From: Nonomuraea angiospora
GTDB lineage: Bacteria > Actinomycetota > Actinomycetes > Streptosporangiales > Streptosporangiaceae
Assembly: GCF_014873145.1 (NCBI RefSeq)
Contig: NZ_JADBEK010000001.1
Coordinates: 7,006,001-7,070,000 of the forward strand
DNA length: 64,000 nucleotides
Direction: 5' to 3'
The stretch's first letter is position 1. Each line of letters opens with the position of its first letter. The translations under genes and the position numbers were made by a program. The notes under the pieces are model-generated. The model made no database searches. It had not been told where the DNA came from and was given only the letters and a program-made list of their open reading frames with translations. Below are positions 8,756-16,524 of this stretch, piece after piece.

Positions 8756-8790
8756 TTCTAATGGGTCAACCCATGGATGTAGCATTAGAA
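8756..8790. promoter_or_regulatory. Nested inverted repeats between the hydrolase and CGNR genes
   Basis: TTCTAATG (8756-8763) and CATTAGAA (8783-8790) form an outer dyad, and ATGGGTCAACCCAT (8761-8774) an inner one. A third CATTAG lies at 8735-8740. The whole divergent gap is about 85 bp, so a regulator bound here would affect both genes. The adjacent CGNR protein is the natural candidate, by inference. Confidence 0.55.
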
Positions 8791-8792
8791 GC

Positions 8793-9350
8793 ATGGAGTT
8801 GCTGACGGGTGAGCCCCTGGCCCTCGACCTGGTCAACACGCGGTCCCGCGACCACGACGTCCTCGACCGGGCCGCCGACTTCGACGACTGGCTGGCCAGG
8901 CAGTCGGGCCGGCTCACCCTCCCCGACGCGCCCTTCCCGGCCGGCGACCTGGCCGCCGTCCGCCGGCTGCGCGGTCACGTGGAGGCGGCCGTGGACGCCG
9001 CCCGCCAGGCCGTCCCCGCGCCGCCCGACTCGATCGCGGCGATCAACGAGGCCCTGCGGCTCTCCCCGCCGTACCCTCGGCTGGAGGCCCGGGGAGTCGT
9101 CTTCGCGAGCGTCGCGCGGCGGGACGGCACGGGCGTGAGCCGCCTGCTCACGCAGCTCGCCGAGGCGGCCGTGGAGCTGCTGACGGACCCCAACGTGGGC
9201 AAGGTCCGCTCCTGCGAGGCCCCCGACTGCCGGATGCTCTTCCTCCCGGCCCACCCCCGCCGCCGCTGGTGCTCGCCGACGCTCTGCGGCAACCGGATCC
9301 GCGTCGCCCGCTACTACCAGCGGCACAAGCTGGATCACTCCCAGATCTAG
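8793..9350 (+). CDS. CGNR zinc-finger protein with ABATE-type N-terminus
   Basis: A 185-residue protein. The N-terminal part has the stress-associated ABATE pattern (GEPLALDLVNTRSRDHDVLD, then FDDWLARQSG). The C-terminus is the CGNR zinc finger: RSCEAPDCRMLFLPAHPRRRWCSPTLCGNR, with four cysteines for a metal and basic residues for DNA. These are regarded as putative stress-responsive transcription regulators. There is no Shine-Dalgarno before the ATG, which lies 2 bases past the proposed operator, so the message could be leaderless. It is divergent from the hydrolase and probably controls it. Confidence 0.9.
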   Translation: MELLTGEPLALDLVNTRSRDHDVLDRAADFDDWLARQSGRLTLPDAPFPAGDLAAVRRLRGHVEAAVDAARQAVPAPPDSIAAINEALRLSPPYPRLEARGVVFASVARRDGTGVSRLLTQLAEAAVELLTDPNVGKVRSCEAPDCRMLFLPAHPRRRWCSPTLCGNRIRVARYYQRHKLDHSQI

Positions 9351-9389
9351 AGCGCGGTGTTGTCGCCCGCGGTTGCTAGCCTGCCGGGC

Positions 9390-10829
9390 ATGCTGGAGAT
9401 CGGTGACGTCGTGGCCGTGCCCCTGCCGCTCGGCGGTTTCGGCGCCTGCCAGGTGACGGCGGCGGGCGGCGAGCTGACGGTGTGCGTGTTCGACTGGCAC
9501 TCCGACGCGGTGCCCGCGCTCGACGACCTGCGCGGGGCCCGCCCGCTGATCATCGATCACCACAGCTGGGAGGGCGTGCCCCAGATCCTGTCCGTCGACG
9601 CGACCGCCCCGCTGCCCGCCGGTTTCGTCCGGCTCGGGTCGCTGCCGGTGGCCGCCGGCATGCCGCGTTCGACCAGCGCGTACGGCGGGTGGCCCGCCCT
9701 GGGCGTGCAGGTCGTCCTGCAGCGGCACTGGGACCTGCGGGTGCCCGAGGAGGTCAGGGCCGCCTACAAGAGCGCCGCTCCCGGGCAGATCGAGGCCGAC
9801 TTCGGCGACCGGCGGATCCGCAGGCCCGCCATGGTGTCTGGGCTCGACCTGCGGGAGCTCCACGGCGAGGTGCGCTGGGCCGGGCTGGACGCGCTGCCCC
9901 GGCTCACCTCGCTGACCTGGGCCGGGCCCGACCGGGGTCTCGCCGCCGCCCTGTCGTCCCGGCCGATCATCACCAGCCTGCACTGGGCCGATCCGCCCGG
10001 CGAGGTCGATCTGGGCGGGACGCATCTCAACGACCTGACGTTCGCCGGAGCCTCGCCGCGCCGGCTCGTCCTGCCGCCCACCCTGACCCGCCTGCGCCTG
10101 GACGCGGCGCCGCCCGAGCTCGTCACGGCGGCCGCCGGCGGGCGCTGGATCCGCCTGACGACCCGCTCCGGCGTGCCCGCCGGGCTGGGCGGCGTGCGCG
10201 AGGTGGCGATGGAGGTGGCGGGCGACCTGCGGCTGGCGGTGCTGGACGGGCTCGGTGAGCTGGAGTCGCTGAGGATCCAGTGGCTGCGCTCGTACGGCGG
10301 GCTCGTCGGCGCGGCCGCGTTCCCCAAGCTGCACACGCTGGAGCTGATCGACGCGTACGGGGTGGACGCGGCGATGCTGCCCCCGCCCGGCGGGGCCCTT
10401 CGGCACCTCAGCGTCGCCTCGCTCAGGAGCAGCCAGAGCGGGCCGATCAAGCAGCGCTACCGGGGCTCGGAGGTGCAGGTCCGGCTGCGCGGCGCCAAGT
10501 CGGACAAGTGGCTGGCCGCCAACATCGACAATCCGCTGCGCAACTGGGTGGACGACGACCGGCGGGCGGGAGCGGCGGCGTGCCGGGCCTACACGACGGC
10601 CGCCGAGGCCATCGGGCGGCTGAGCGCCGACGATCCGGGCGGGGTGGCCGACGCCAGGCAGACGCTGCGGGAGTTCGTGGACAGGCTCAACGACCTCGAC
10701 GGGCGGCACGGGATGATCGACACGCTGCGGCGGGAGGAGGCGGGCGACGCCTTCATGGCGCTGGCGGCGCGGGCGGGCGTGCCCTCGGGCGAGGCCGGCT
10801 CATGGTTCGACGAGTGGCGCGACTTCTGA
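9390..10829 (+). CDS. Leucine-rich-repeat-like protein with Imm26-like N-terminus
   Basis: I start it at ATG 9390 (MLEIGDVVAVPLPL); a GTG at 9357 is possible. The first 90 residues resemble the Imm26 immunity fold, with IGDVVAVPLPLGGFGACQV and a VFDWHSD strand. The middle is built of repeated beta-strand units with regularly spaced Leu (for example LPRLTSLTW, SRPIITSLHW, LNDLTFAG, LTRLRLDAA, FPKLHTLEL), like an irregular LRR solenoid. The C-terminal 120 residues are helical. No signal peptide. No toxin gene is nearby, so an immunity role is only a structural hint. Its last 30 bp overlap the convergent gene. Confidence 0.65.
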   Translation: MLEIGDVVAVPLPLGGFGACQVTAAGGELTVCVFDWHSDAVPALDDLRGARPLIIDHHSWEGVPQILSVDATAPLPAGFVRLGSLPVAAGMPRSTSAYGGWPALGVQVVLQRHWDLRVPEEVRAAYKSAAPGQIEADFGDRRIRRPAMVSGLDLRELHGEVRWAGLDALPRLTSLTWAGPDRGLAAALSSRPIITSLHWADPPGEVDLGGTHLNDLTFAGASPRRLVLPPTLTRLRLDAAPPELVTAAAGGRWIRLTTRSGVPAGLGGVREVAMEVAGDLRLAVLDGLGELESLRIQWLRSYGGLVGAAAFPKLHTLELIDAYGVDAAMLPPPGGALRHLSVASLRSSQSGPIKQRYRGSEVQVRLRGAKSDKWLAANIDNPLRNWVDDDRRAGAAACRAYTTAAEAIGRLSADDPGGVADARQTLREFVDRLNDLDGRHGMIDTLRREEAGDAFMALAARAGVPSGEAGSWFDEWRDF

Positions 10830-11618
10830 GGCCAGCGTCTGGCCCGCCTCGACCGCCTCGCGCAGGCTCCTGGCCAGCGTGTCCGCCCGCTCGGTCAGGT
10901 CGCGCAGGCCCTCGGCGTCGCCCGTCTGCGCCAGCAGGTCCCGATATCTGTCGTTGCTGCGCTGCAGCTCCTGGGCGCGCAGGGCCGAGTCGGCCGCCTT
11001 GACGAGGCCGGCGTACACCTCCAGCTCCCACACCCGCTCGGTGACCGCCGCCACGGAGCGGCGCAGGGCCTCCTGCTGGGGTTCGAGCACGGCGGCCAGC
11101 TCGGGCGTCATCAGCTCGGCCCGCGCCTCGGCCTGCTCGGCCCGCAGCTCCGTCTGCGTACGCAGGAGGCGGGCGATGTGCCACAGCCGCTCGGGGAGCA
11201 CGACGTCGTTGGCGACGGTGTCGAGGAGGCCCAGGCGGTTCACCCGGGAGTCGGTCACCTCCAGGATCGCCTGCCTGGCCCGGGCCAGCAGGGTGAGGGC
11301 CAGGGAGTCCAGCTCGGCGGGATGGACGTGCCGCTCGCCGCCCCTGCGCTGCGGCTCGGGCCCGGACAGGCCGACGTAGAGCGCGGTGACGAGGAAGACC
11401 ATCAGGCCGGCCATCCCCGCCGACTCGTGGTCGGTCCTGAGGGCCGCGGCGCCGAACAGCGCGCCGCCCAGCCCCGTGACCCCCGCGGCGACGGCGAGCA
11501 GGCGCCTCGTCCACCGCGGCGGCGCGGGCTCCCGGCGGCCGAGCAACAACGTCCGGACGCCGCGGATCCGCCACTGTTCCCGCCGGGTGGCGGCCGGATC
11601 CACGATCGGTTCGTCCAT
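10800..11618 (-). CDS. Membrane protein with C-terminal coiled coil
   Basis: A 272-residue protein starting at ATG 11618, which follows a strong GGGGGAGG. A basic N-terminus precedes two adjacent transmembrane helices (LLAVAAGVTGLGGALFGAAAL and AGMAGLMVFLVTALYVGL). The remainder is a long Glu/Arg/Leu/Ala helical region (LLRTQTELRAEQAEARAEL, DLTERADTLARSLREAVEAG), probably a cytoplasmic coiled coil. I recognise no enzyme motif. Its 3' end overlaps the convergent LRR-like gene by 30 bp. Confidence 0.75.
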   Translation of the reverse strand: MDEPIVDPAATRREQWRIRGVRTLLLGRREPAPPRWTRRLLAVAAGVTGLGGALFGAAALRTDHESAGMAGLMVFLVTALYVGLSGPEPQRRGGERHVHPAELDSLALTLLARARQAILEVTDSRVNRLGLLDTVANDVVLPERLWHIARLLRTQTELRAEQAEARAELMTPELAAVLEPQQEALRRSVAAVTERVWELEVYAGLVKAADSALRAQELQRSNDRYRDLLAQTGDAEGLRDLTERADTLARSLREAVEAGQTLASEVAPLVEP

Positions 11619-11732
11619 ACGCGACGCCTCCCCCACTAGGCTGCTCCTCGAGCACACCGCGTGCGGCCCCGCCGGATCCACCAGCCCCGTGTGCGGATGT
11701 GGTGCAGATGTCGTGCAGCTACGCTTTCACCC

Positions 11733-12326
11733 GTGTCCCGACTTCCTGAGCTGTATGTCGCCGTGGACGTGGAGGCCGACGGGCCGATCCCGGGCCCGTA
11801 CAGCATGATCTCGCTGGGGATGGCCGTGGCCGGGCGGCCCCACCTGACCTTCTACACGGAGCTGCGGCCGATCTCCGACGACTTCGTGCCCGAGGCGCTG
11901 GCCGTCTCGGGCCTGGACCGCGACCGGCTGCTGCGCGAGGCGCCCGCCCCCGAGGTGGCCATGGCGGCGGCCGCCCGCTGGGTCAACGACCTGCGGAAGG
12001 TCGGCCGCCCGGTGTTCCTCGCCGCGCCCGCGGTGTGGGACGGGATGTTCGTGCACTGGTATTTCATGCGGTTCACCGGCAAGAGCCCGTTCGGGGTGAC
12101 CGGCTCGGGTGTCGACCTGGGCAGCTACTGGATGGGGCAGACCGGCTGCGAGTGGTCCCAGACGGGCAAGAGGACCATGAAGCGGCGGCTGGGCCTCGAA
12201 GGGCTGCCGCACACGCATCACGCCGGGGAGGACGCGGCGGAGCTGGCGCGGATGTTCGAGGCGGTCATTCTCACGAGATCTTCAGAATCCGCACAGGAAG
12301 CTCTGAGGGATCCCGGGGAGCGTTGA
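11733..12326 (+). CDS. DEDD-type 3'-5' exonuclease
   Basis: The GTG start at 11733 gives about 197 residues starting VSRLPELYVAVDVEADGP, where DVE is the first DEDD metal motif. A second acidic site lies around WDGMFVHWYF and the third in HHAGEDAAELARMF (HxxxxD). The layout is that of DnaQ/oligoribonuclease-fold exonucleases. There is no visible Shine-Dalgarno, which suggests a leaderless or short-leader message. Substrate (DNA or RNA) cannot be told. A partner polymerase is not present. Confidence 0.82.
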   Translation: MSRLPELYVAVDVEADGPIPGPYSMISLGMAVAGRPHLTFYTELRPISDDFVPEALAVSGLDRDRLLREAPAPEVAMAAAARWVNDLRKVGRPVFLAAPAVWDGMFVHWYFMRFTGKSPFGVTGSGVDLGSYWMGQTGCEWSQTGKRTMKRRLGLEGLPHTHHAGEDAAELARMFEAVILTRSSESAQEALRDPGER

Positions 12327-12372
12327 GGGGACCGGAGATTCCCCCCTCGCTCGAATCGGACGGTGGTCCCGC

Positions 12373-12849
12373 ATGACCTCGACCTCGACCCCGGTGAAGC
12401 CCGCTGCCCGCTCGACGGGTCGCGCGGTGGTGCGTCTCGGCCTCCTGGGGCTGGTCGCGATCGGCATCCTGGGCGCCGCACTCGAGCTCGCCTTCGAACG
12501 TCACTGGCAGAGCCCGGTGCAGCTGATCCCGTGGGTGGCCCTGGCGCTGCTGGGGTTCGCGCTCGTGCTGCTCGCCCTGCGCGACACCCCTCGGGCGGTC
12601 ACCGTGGTACGGGTGGTCGCCCTGGTCGTGCTGCTCGCGTCCGCGTACGGCGTCTTCATGCACGTGTCCGTCAACCACGGCGCGGGCGCGGCCGATCCGA
12701 CGTGGGACGCCCTCTCCCCGCTCACCCAATGGTGGTACGCGCTCACCAAGTCGGTCGGCCAGGCGCCGCCGCTCGCGCCGGGCATGCTCGCCCAGAGCGC
12801 GCTGCTGCTCTCGCTGGCCACGCTGGCGTCCAGGACCGATCGTCCGTGA
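12373..12849 (+). CDS. Four-span hypothetical membrane protein
   Basis: A 158-residue protein with a short Ser/Thr/Pro N-terminus and four likely membrane helices: VVRLGLLGLVAIGILGAAL, LIPWVALALLGFALVLLAL, AVTVVRVVALVVLLASAYGVF and a C-terminal LAQSALLLSLATLA. A loop of about 35 residues between helices three and four contains HVSVNHG. I do not recognise the family. It follows the exonuclease gene by about 46 bp and may be co-transcribed with it. Confidence 0.75.
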   Translation: MTSTSTPVKPAARSTGRAVVRLGLLGLVAIGILGAALELAFERHWQSPVQLIPWVALALLGFALVLLALRDTPRAVTVVRVVALVVLLASAYGVFMHVSVNHGAGAADPTWDALSPLTQWWYALTKSVGQAPPLAPGMLAQSALLLSLATLASRTDRP

Positions 12850-12943
12850 ACGGCTGCTGAACGCTTCCGGCTCGGAACCTTTCCCCCACCTTTCGCGTCA
12901 CACCCAGACAAAGTGCGTGAGACGTAAGGCTGGTGAGGTTCGA

Positions 12944-13735
12944 GTGGCGTTAGGTCGTACATTCATAGCGGCGGTCGCGGTGGCGGCCACCGTGTTCGGC
13001 GCCGACGGGGCGGCGGCGAAGACGGAGCCCGTGCCCCAGGCGGAGCCCCGGCCACCCGTTCCGGCGGTGGCCGCTTCCACGCCCGCCGCCGCGGTCGAGG
13101 CGGAGCCCGAGTGCGTCCGGATCAAGGGCGCGGAGGCCTGCGTGGGGCCGGACGGGAGCGACCGTCCGGGCATCACGATCGAGGACACGGCGAACGACGA
13201 TCTCCACGCCACAGTGGAGTACTACCTCAACGGTTACCTGGGCACCAAGTACGTCATCCACAACCTGGGGCGTAAGGGCGAGATCCGGGGCAACCGAGAG
13301 ATCGGGAAGATCGTGACGTTCCGTGCGGCGGTTTACGAGGGCAACCACCGGGTGCGGTTCGGGCGATGGAAGACCGTCCGCAATATCACGAAATATCCGA
13401 TTAAGCGGGAAACGCGGGTCACGCCGACCGCCGCCCGGTCCCGGTCCAAGGTGTGCACCTCCACGAAGGGTGCCTCCACTCTGTGCTTCAACGAGCAGGG
13501 ACCTAACGATCGGAACACCGTTGTGTTCGCCTGTGACACGAGCGCCGACCAGTACCAGGCCCGCGCCGAATACTTCATCGCCGGGGACCCGACCGCGCGG
13601 TTCGAGATCCACCAGCTGGCCGGGGTGAACACCTGCGGCAAGGCCGAGCACGGGGACCTCGCCGTCAGCATGTACCGCGCCTCGCTCTTCGACCACAACC
13701 GGCGGGTCGCCACCAGGCTGTACAAGTACAACTAG
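12944..13735 (+). CDS. Secreted hypothetical protein with two similar domains
   Basis: Start at GTG 12944, behind GGTGAGG. An N-terminal signal peptide (TFIAAVAVAATVFGADGAAA) precedes a Pro/Ala-rich linker. Two domains follow that resemble each other: CVRIKGAEACVGPDGSD..ATVEYYLNGY and CTSTKGASTLCFNEQGPNDR..ARAEYFIAGD, each ending in a basic beta-rich stretch (RFGRWKTVRNI; RVATRLYKYN). The paired cysteines suggest a disulphide per domain, fitting export. This looks like an internal duplication. Function unknown. Confidence 0.78.
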   Translation: MALGRTFIAAVAVAATVFGADGAAAKTEPVPQAEPRPPVPAVAASTPAAAVEAEPECVRIKGAEACVGPDGSDRPGITIEDTANDDLHATVEYYLNGYLGTKYVIHNLGRKGEIRGNREIGKIVTFRAAVYEGNHRVRFGRWKTVRNITKYPIKRETRVTPTAARSRSKVCTSTKGASTLCFNEQGPNDRNTVVFACDTSADQYQARAEYFIAGDPTARFEIHQLAGVNTCGKAEHGDLAVSMYRASLFDHNRRVATRLYKYN

Positions 13736-13812
13736 GCCTGGTGCGCCGCGTCCGCGCACGCCTCGAAGAAGCGGTCCGAGGCGCGCGGGCGCGGCGCACA
13801 CGATCGCTCCCA

Positions 13813-13823
13813 TGAAAGTTTCA
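13813..13823. promoter_or_regulatory. TGAAAGTTTCA palindrome upstream of the GH gene
   Basis: An 11-bp palindrome about 100 bp before the glycosidase start. Palindromes of this GAAA-TTTC type are bound by LacI-family regulators of xylan and cellulose genes in other bacteria. A second palindrome TCATGATCATGA (around 13855) and a small CCTCCTG/CAGGAGG hairpin (13867-13882) lie between it and the gene. Function is inferred from position. Confidence 0.4.
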
Positions 13824-13923
13824 ACGGTGTTTGACGGGTGGGGCGGCGCACCTCATGATCATGATGCCTCCTGGTCAGGAGGAGGCGTCGAGTGAATTCC
13901 GCTATCCATGGCGAGGTACGCCG

Positions 13924-15963
13924 ATGCCCAGACCGCTGTTACGAGCCGCGTCCGCCCTGCTGCTGACGCTGACCGCACTCAACGCCCCCGCCGCGTACGC
14001 CGACGACGTCACCCCCGTAGCGGTGACCGTCAACGCGCGTGCCGCGCTCGCCACCGTCCCCGGAACCGGCATCGGGTCCAACCATGCGATCTGGGACACC
14101 AATCTCGGGACGGACGAGACCGCCGACCGGCTCAAGGACGCCGGCGTGAAGATGCTGCGCTATCCGGGCGGCTCCTACTCCGACATCTACCACTGGGCCA
14201 CCCACACCGCCCCCGGCGGCTACGTGGCGCCCAACACCGACTTCGACACGTTCATGAGCGGCGTCCGCCGGACCGGGGCGCAGGCCATGGTGACCGCCAA
14301 CTACGGCACCGGCACCGCCGAGGAGGCCGCGGCCTGGGTCCGCCAGGCCAACGTCACCAAGGGCTACGGCATCAAGTACTGGGAGATCGGCAACGAGAAC
14401 TACGGCAACGGCCACTACGGCTCCGCCTGGGAGGCCGACGACCACGCCGACAAGAGCCCGGCCGAGTACGCCCGCAACGTCGTGGCCTACGCCGACGCGA
14501 TGAAGGCGGTCGACCCGACCATCAAGATCGGCGCGGTGCTGACCACTCCTGCCAACTGGCCCGACGCCATAACCGCCGACGGCGACAGCGGCACCTGGAA
14601 CAAGGTCGTCCTCTCGAACGCCGGATCGAAGATCGACTTCGTGATCGTGCACTGGTACCCCGGCGCCCTCGACCGGACCGGCCACGTGACCGACATGATC
14701 CAGCTCACCCGCCAGCAGATCGCCAAGTACGTGGGACCGGGCTCGGAGCGGATCGGCATCGCGATGACCGAGTTCAACACCGGGTCCAGCAGCAACGGCA
14801 CCAACACCCAGCCCGGCGCGCTCGCCGCCGCCGACGCGTACGCGACGCTGCTGGCCAACGGGGTCTTCACGGTCGACTGGTGGAACGTCCACAACGGCAT
14901 CGGCACCGTCACCCAGGTCGAGGGGCACACCGACTACGGCGACTTCGGCCTGCTGTCGAGCGGCACGTGCACCTCCGACAACAGCGTCTGCGAGCCGGCG
15001 CTCAACACGCCCTTCGCCCCCTACTACGCGCTGCAGATGGTGAGCAAGTTCGCCCGGCCGGGCGACCAGTTCGTCCGCGCCGCGACCGACCAGGCCAAGG
15101 TGGTCGCGCACGCCGCCCGCCGGCCCAACGGCGACCTGGCGGTCATGCTGATCAACACCTCGAACGACACGTCGTACCCCGTCGCGATCGACTACTCCGG
15201 CTACACCCCGGCGGCCGGCGCGCCCACCGTACTGACCCACACCAACGGCGCCACCGCCATCACCACCTCGACCGGCGGGACCGCGGCCAGTCAGACGCTG
15301 CCGCCGCTCTCCCTGACCACCCTTGTCCTCCACCCCAAGTCCCCGCAGACCGGCCTGCCCGGCTCCCCCGGCCAGCCGGCGGCCTCGCAGGTGACGGACA
15401 CGACCGCCGCGATCTCCTGGCCCGGCGCCGCCCCCGGCTCGCGCCCCATCGCCAAGTACGAGCTCTACCGCCAGAACGGGGCCGTCAGCGAGCAGCTCGG
15501 CGAGACCTCCGGCACCTCGTTCACCGTGAACAACCTCAACCCGGGCACCCGCTACACGGTCAACGTGATCGCCCGTGACAGCGGCGGCGGCCTGTCGTGG
15601 GCCTCCCCGCCGCTGACGTTCACGACCGGCACGCCCGCCACCAGTTCCTGCTCGGCGCGGCTGACCGTCACGACCGACTGGGGCAGCGGCTACGTCGGCG
15701 CCATCGACATCACCAACAACGGCGCCCCGGTCAGCGGCTGGACCCTGAACTTCGGCTGGCCCAGGTCGTGGCAGAGCCTGGGCAGCGGCTGGGGCGGCGT
15801 CTGGACGCAGACCGGGTCGGACGTGAAGGTCGTCAACGAGGCGGGCAACGGCGCGCTCGCCACGGGTGCCACCGCCACGGTCGGCTTCGTCGGCAACTAC
15901 TCCGGCCCGAACGTCCTGCCGGCCGTCTTCACCCTCAACGGATCCGTCTGCACGACCCGGTGA
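13924..15963 (+). CDS. Secreted alpha-L-arabinofuranosidase-like glycoside hydrolase with FnIII and CBM2
   Basis: The ATG at 13924 follows GAGG and opens with a signal peptide (LLRAASALLLTLTALNAPAAYA). The catalytic region is a clan GH-A barrel: YWEIGNENYG holds the acid/base Glu in the Asn-Glu motif, and AMTEFNTGS the nucleophile Glu. The N-terminal IGSNHAIWDTN and RYPGGSYSDIYHW segments resemble GH51-type arabinofuranosidases. Next come a beta-sandwich, a fibronectin III domain (GQPAASQVTDTTAAISW to the end of LTFTTG) and a CBM2 cellulose-binding module (CSARLTVTTDWGSGY to NGSVC). It would be secreted and anchored to plant cell wall. The exact GH number is uncertain. Confidence 0.88.
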   Translation: MPRPLLRAASALLLTLTALNAPAAYADDVTPVAVTVNARAALATVPGTGIGSNHAIWDTNLGTDETADRLKDAGVKMLRYPGGSYSDIYHWATHTAPGGYVAPNTDFDTFMSGVRRTGAQAMVTANYGTGTAEEAAAWVRQANVTKGYGIKYWEIGNENYGNGHYGSAWEADDHADKSPAEYARNVVAYADAMKAVDPTIKIGAVLTTPANWPDAITADGDSGTWNKVVLSNAGSKIDFVIVHWYPGALDRTGHVTDMIQLTRQQIAKYVGPGSERIGIAMTEFNTGSSSNGTNTQPGALAAADAYATLLANGVFTVDWWNVHNGIGTVTQVEGHTDYGDFGLLSSGTCTSDNSVCEPALNTPFAPYYALQMVSKFARPGDQFVRAATDQAKVVAHAARRPNGDLAVMLINTSNDTSYPVAIDYSGYTPAAGAPTVLTHTNGATAITTSTGGTAASQTLPPLSLTTLVLHPKSPQTGLPGSPGQPAASQVTDTTAAISWPGAAPGSRPIAKYELYRQNGAVSEQLGETSGTSFTVNNLNPGTRYTVNVIARDSGGGLSWASPPLTFTTGTPATSSCSARLTVTTDWGSGYVGAIDITNNGAPVSGWTLNFGWPRSWQSLGSGWGGVWTQTGSDVKVVNEAGNGALATGATATVGFVGNYSGPNVLPAVFTLNGSVCTTR

Positions 15964-15999
15964 CAGCGCGATCCGGGGCCGCTCCGGCGGCCCCGGATC

Positions 16000-16401
16000 T
16001 CAGGAGGAGGTCGCGGGGCGCCAGGTGGAGAGGATGAACACCACCAAGAGGGTGGTCATGAGGGCATCTCCGACGTGCAGGACGTACAGCCCCACGGGGT
16101 ACGACTCGTGCAGCACGGAACCGGCGATCATCATGGCCTGGAACCCCAGCCACACTAGAAGTCCGAACCCCACGGCCTCGCGCCGCGTGCGGATCTGGAA
16201 CCGGCTCAGCAGCACGGCCATGACCAGCACCTCTATGAGGTTCCTCCCGAGCTGCCCGGCGAGCTCCCAGGGCTGCGGCGCGGCGGTGGGCACGCCGCGC
16301 AGCGACGCCCACACCCCGCCGAAAACCATGTAGTAGACGGCGCTCGCGACGAGCGTCACCACCGCCGCGGCCCCTACGGCCCAGTAGTTGATTCTGTTCA
16401 T
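16000..16401 (-). CDS. DUF1761-like four-span membrane protein
   Basis: Starts at ATG 16401 (MNRINYWAVGAAAVV), with ATG 16410 as an alternative. Four hydrophobic helices are evident, and the opening INYWAVGAAAVVTLVASAVYYMVFGGVW matches the look of DUF1761 proteins, in which a small residue-rich first helix is followed by a YYM or YY motif. No catalytic residues stand out. It is divergent from the amidohydrolase at 16525 and convergent with the arabinofuranosidase-like gene. Confidence 0.7.
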   Translation of the reverse strand: MNRINYWAVGAAAVVTLVASAVYYMVFGGVWASLRGVPTAAPQPWELAGQLGRNLIEVLVMAVLLSRFQIRTRREAVGFGLLVWLGFQAMMIAGSVLHESYPVGLYVLHVGDALMTTLLVVFILSTWRPATSS

Positions 16402-16524
16402 GCCGGTCATTGTGGGCAGGCGCCCAGGAGGCGGACAAAGGCTATCTCCGCATGCCAGCGATGAGTCTGGCTCATCGATGGGGTGAGCGGTCCGTCGTTG
16501 TTCCGGCGCGGGCATCGGCGAACG

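Noticed and set aside
8766..10709. A 647-residue minus-strand open stretch over the CGNR and LRR-like genes
   Set aside because: Antisense of genes with clear motifs; composition is Arg/Gly/Gln-rich with no recognisable domain.
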